Of a DNA stretch of 28,298 nucleotides, positions 27,860-28,298 are shown in pieces. How positions within the stretch are numbered: the stretch's first letter is position 1; the number at the start of each line of letters is the position of its first letter. Origin of the DNA: Nemertoderma westbladi (taxonomy: Eukaryota; Xenacoelomorpha; Nemertodermatida; Nemertodermatidae); assembly GCA_032718475.1 (NCBI GenBank), contig JAUCBJ010003742.1, forward strand, positions 1-28,298, in the 5' to 3' direction. The notes under the pieces were generated by a model, which was given only the letters and a program-made list of their open reading frames with translations, was not told the origin of the DNA and ran no database searches. The position numbers and the translations under genes were made by a program.

Positions 27860-28298
27860 TACGTCGTTTCCAGGATCTAAGTTGGTGCTTAGGATATACG
27901 TTGTTTCCAGGATCTAGTTCGCATCTATGATTTAAGTTCGTGTCTGGGATCTAAGTTCTCATCTACAGTAGTATCAGAGATCGTGTTGCTTCCAAGATCT
28001 AAGTTCATATCTAGTATCTAAGTTTGCTTCCAGGATCTAAGTACATATCTAGGATCTAAGTTCGCTTCCAGGATCTATGTTCAGTTCACGTTGCTTTCGG
28101 ATCTAAGTTCGTATCTAGGATTTAAGTTCGCTTCCAAGATCTAAATTCATATCTAGGATCCAAGTTCGCTTCCAGGATCTAAGTTCACATCTAGGATCTA
28201 TGTTCACGTTGCTTTCGGATCGAAGTTCGTATCTAGGATCTAAGTTCGCTTCCAAGACCGAAGTTCATATCTAGGATCTAAGTTCGCTTCCAGGATCT
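27860..28298 (+). repeat. 19/38-bp satellite, runs off the window end
   Basis: Dimeric unit: GGATCTAAGTTCGCTTCCA followed by GGATCTAAGTTCATATCTA, about 11 dimers with irregular insertions such as GTTCACGTTGCTTTC (near 28085 and 28205). Divergence is highest at the left edge and lower to the right, as expected at the margin of an array. Confidence 0.92.

Overview
The window is animal nuclear DNA, most likely from an aquatic invertebrate; I cannot name the species. The evidence is spliced coding exons with GT/AG borders, conserved metazoan genes (SUCLA2, DUS2, TMEM35 family), an AT-rich background, and a high density of tandem repeats and transposon relics. None of the genes has bacterial-type organisation.

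Layout. (1) 119-3919: a decayed cut-and-paste DNA transposon with palindrome-bearing terminal inverted repeats and a frameshifted transposase relic. (2) 4428-5192: a 765-bp non-autonomous element (MITE) with long terminal inverted repeats and a 9-bp target-site duplication. (3) 5426-5884, minus strand: an intact intronless TMEM35 (NACHO-like) membrane protein gene. (4) 5885-9224: AT-rich non-coding DNA with a TTTTGGGG-rich degenerate tandem repeat and a 182-bp tandem duplication. (5) 9225-10526, plus strand: an intact intronless DUS2 tRNA-dihydrouridine synthase. (6) 11480-13432, plus strand: three consecutive exons of SUCLA2, the ADP-forming succinyl-CoA synthetase beta subunit, joined in phase. 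(7) 13433-21308: a 7.9-kb minisatellite of about 155 units of about 50 bp. It starts exactly at the 5' splice site of the third SUCLA2 exon and carries a copy of that donor sequence in every unit. (8) 21309-23710: two copies of a hairpin-rich dispersed repeat flanking a 608-bp tandem duplication. (9) 23711-27857: a composite GGCTC-type satellite built from modules (degenerate satellite plus a CACGTG-containing cassette). One module holds an almost pure (GGCTC)n expansion of roughly 110 units, and a LINE fragment lies between modules. (10) 27860-28298: a 19/38-bp satellite running off the window end.

How the parts relate. SUCLA2 is the only multi-exon gene seen. Its upstream exons are not found before 11480 and its downstream exons are not found after 13432. 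All DNA after 13432 is therefore probably one very large repeat-filled intron (at least 14.8 kb). DUS2, and perhaps TMEM35, may lie inside an upstream SUCLA2 intron unless the 5' exons are missing from the assembly. There is no operon-like co-function: DUS2 modifies tRNA, TMEM35 proteins are ER membrane proteins, and SUCLA2 acts in the mitochondrial citric acid cycle. The most notable structure is the minisatellite seeded on a functional splice donor, followed by the matched short and expanded versions of the GGCTC satellite.
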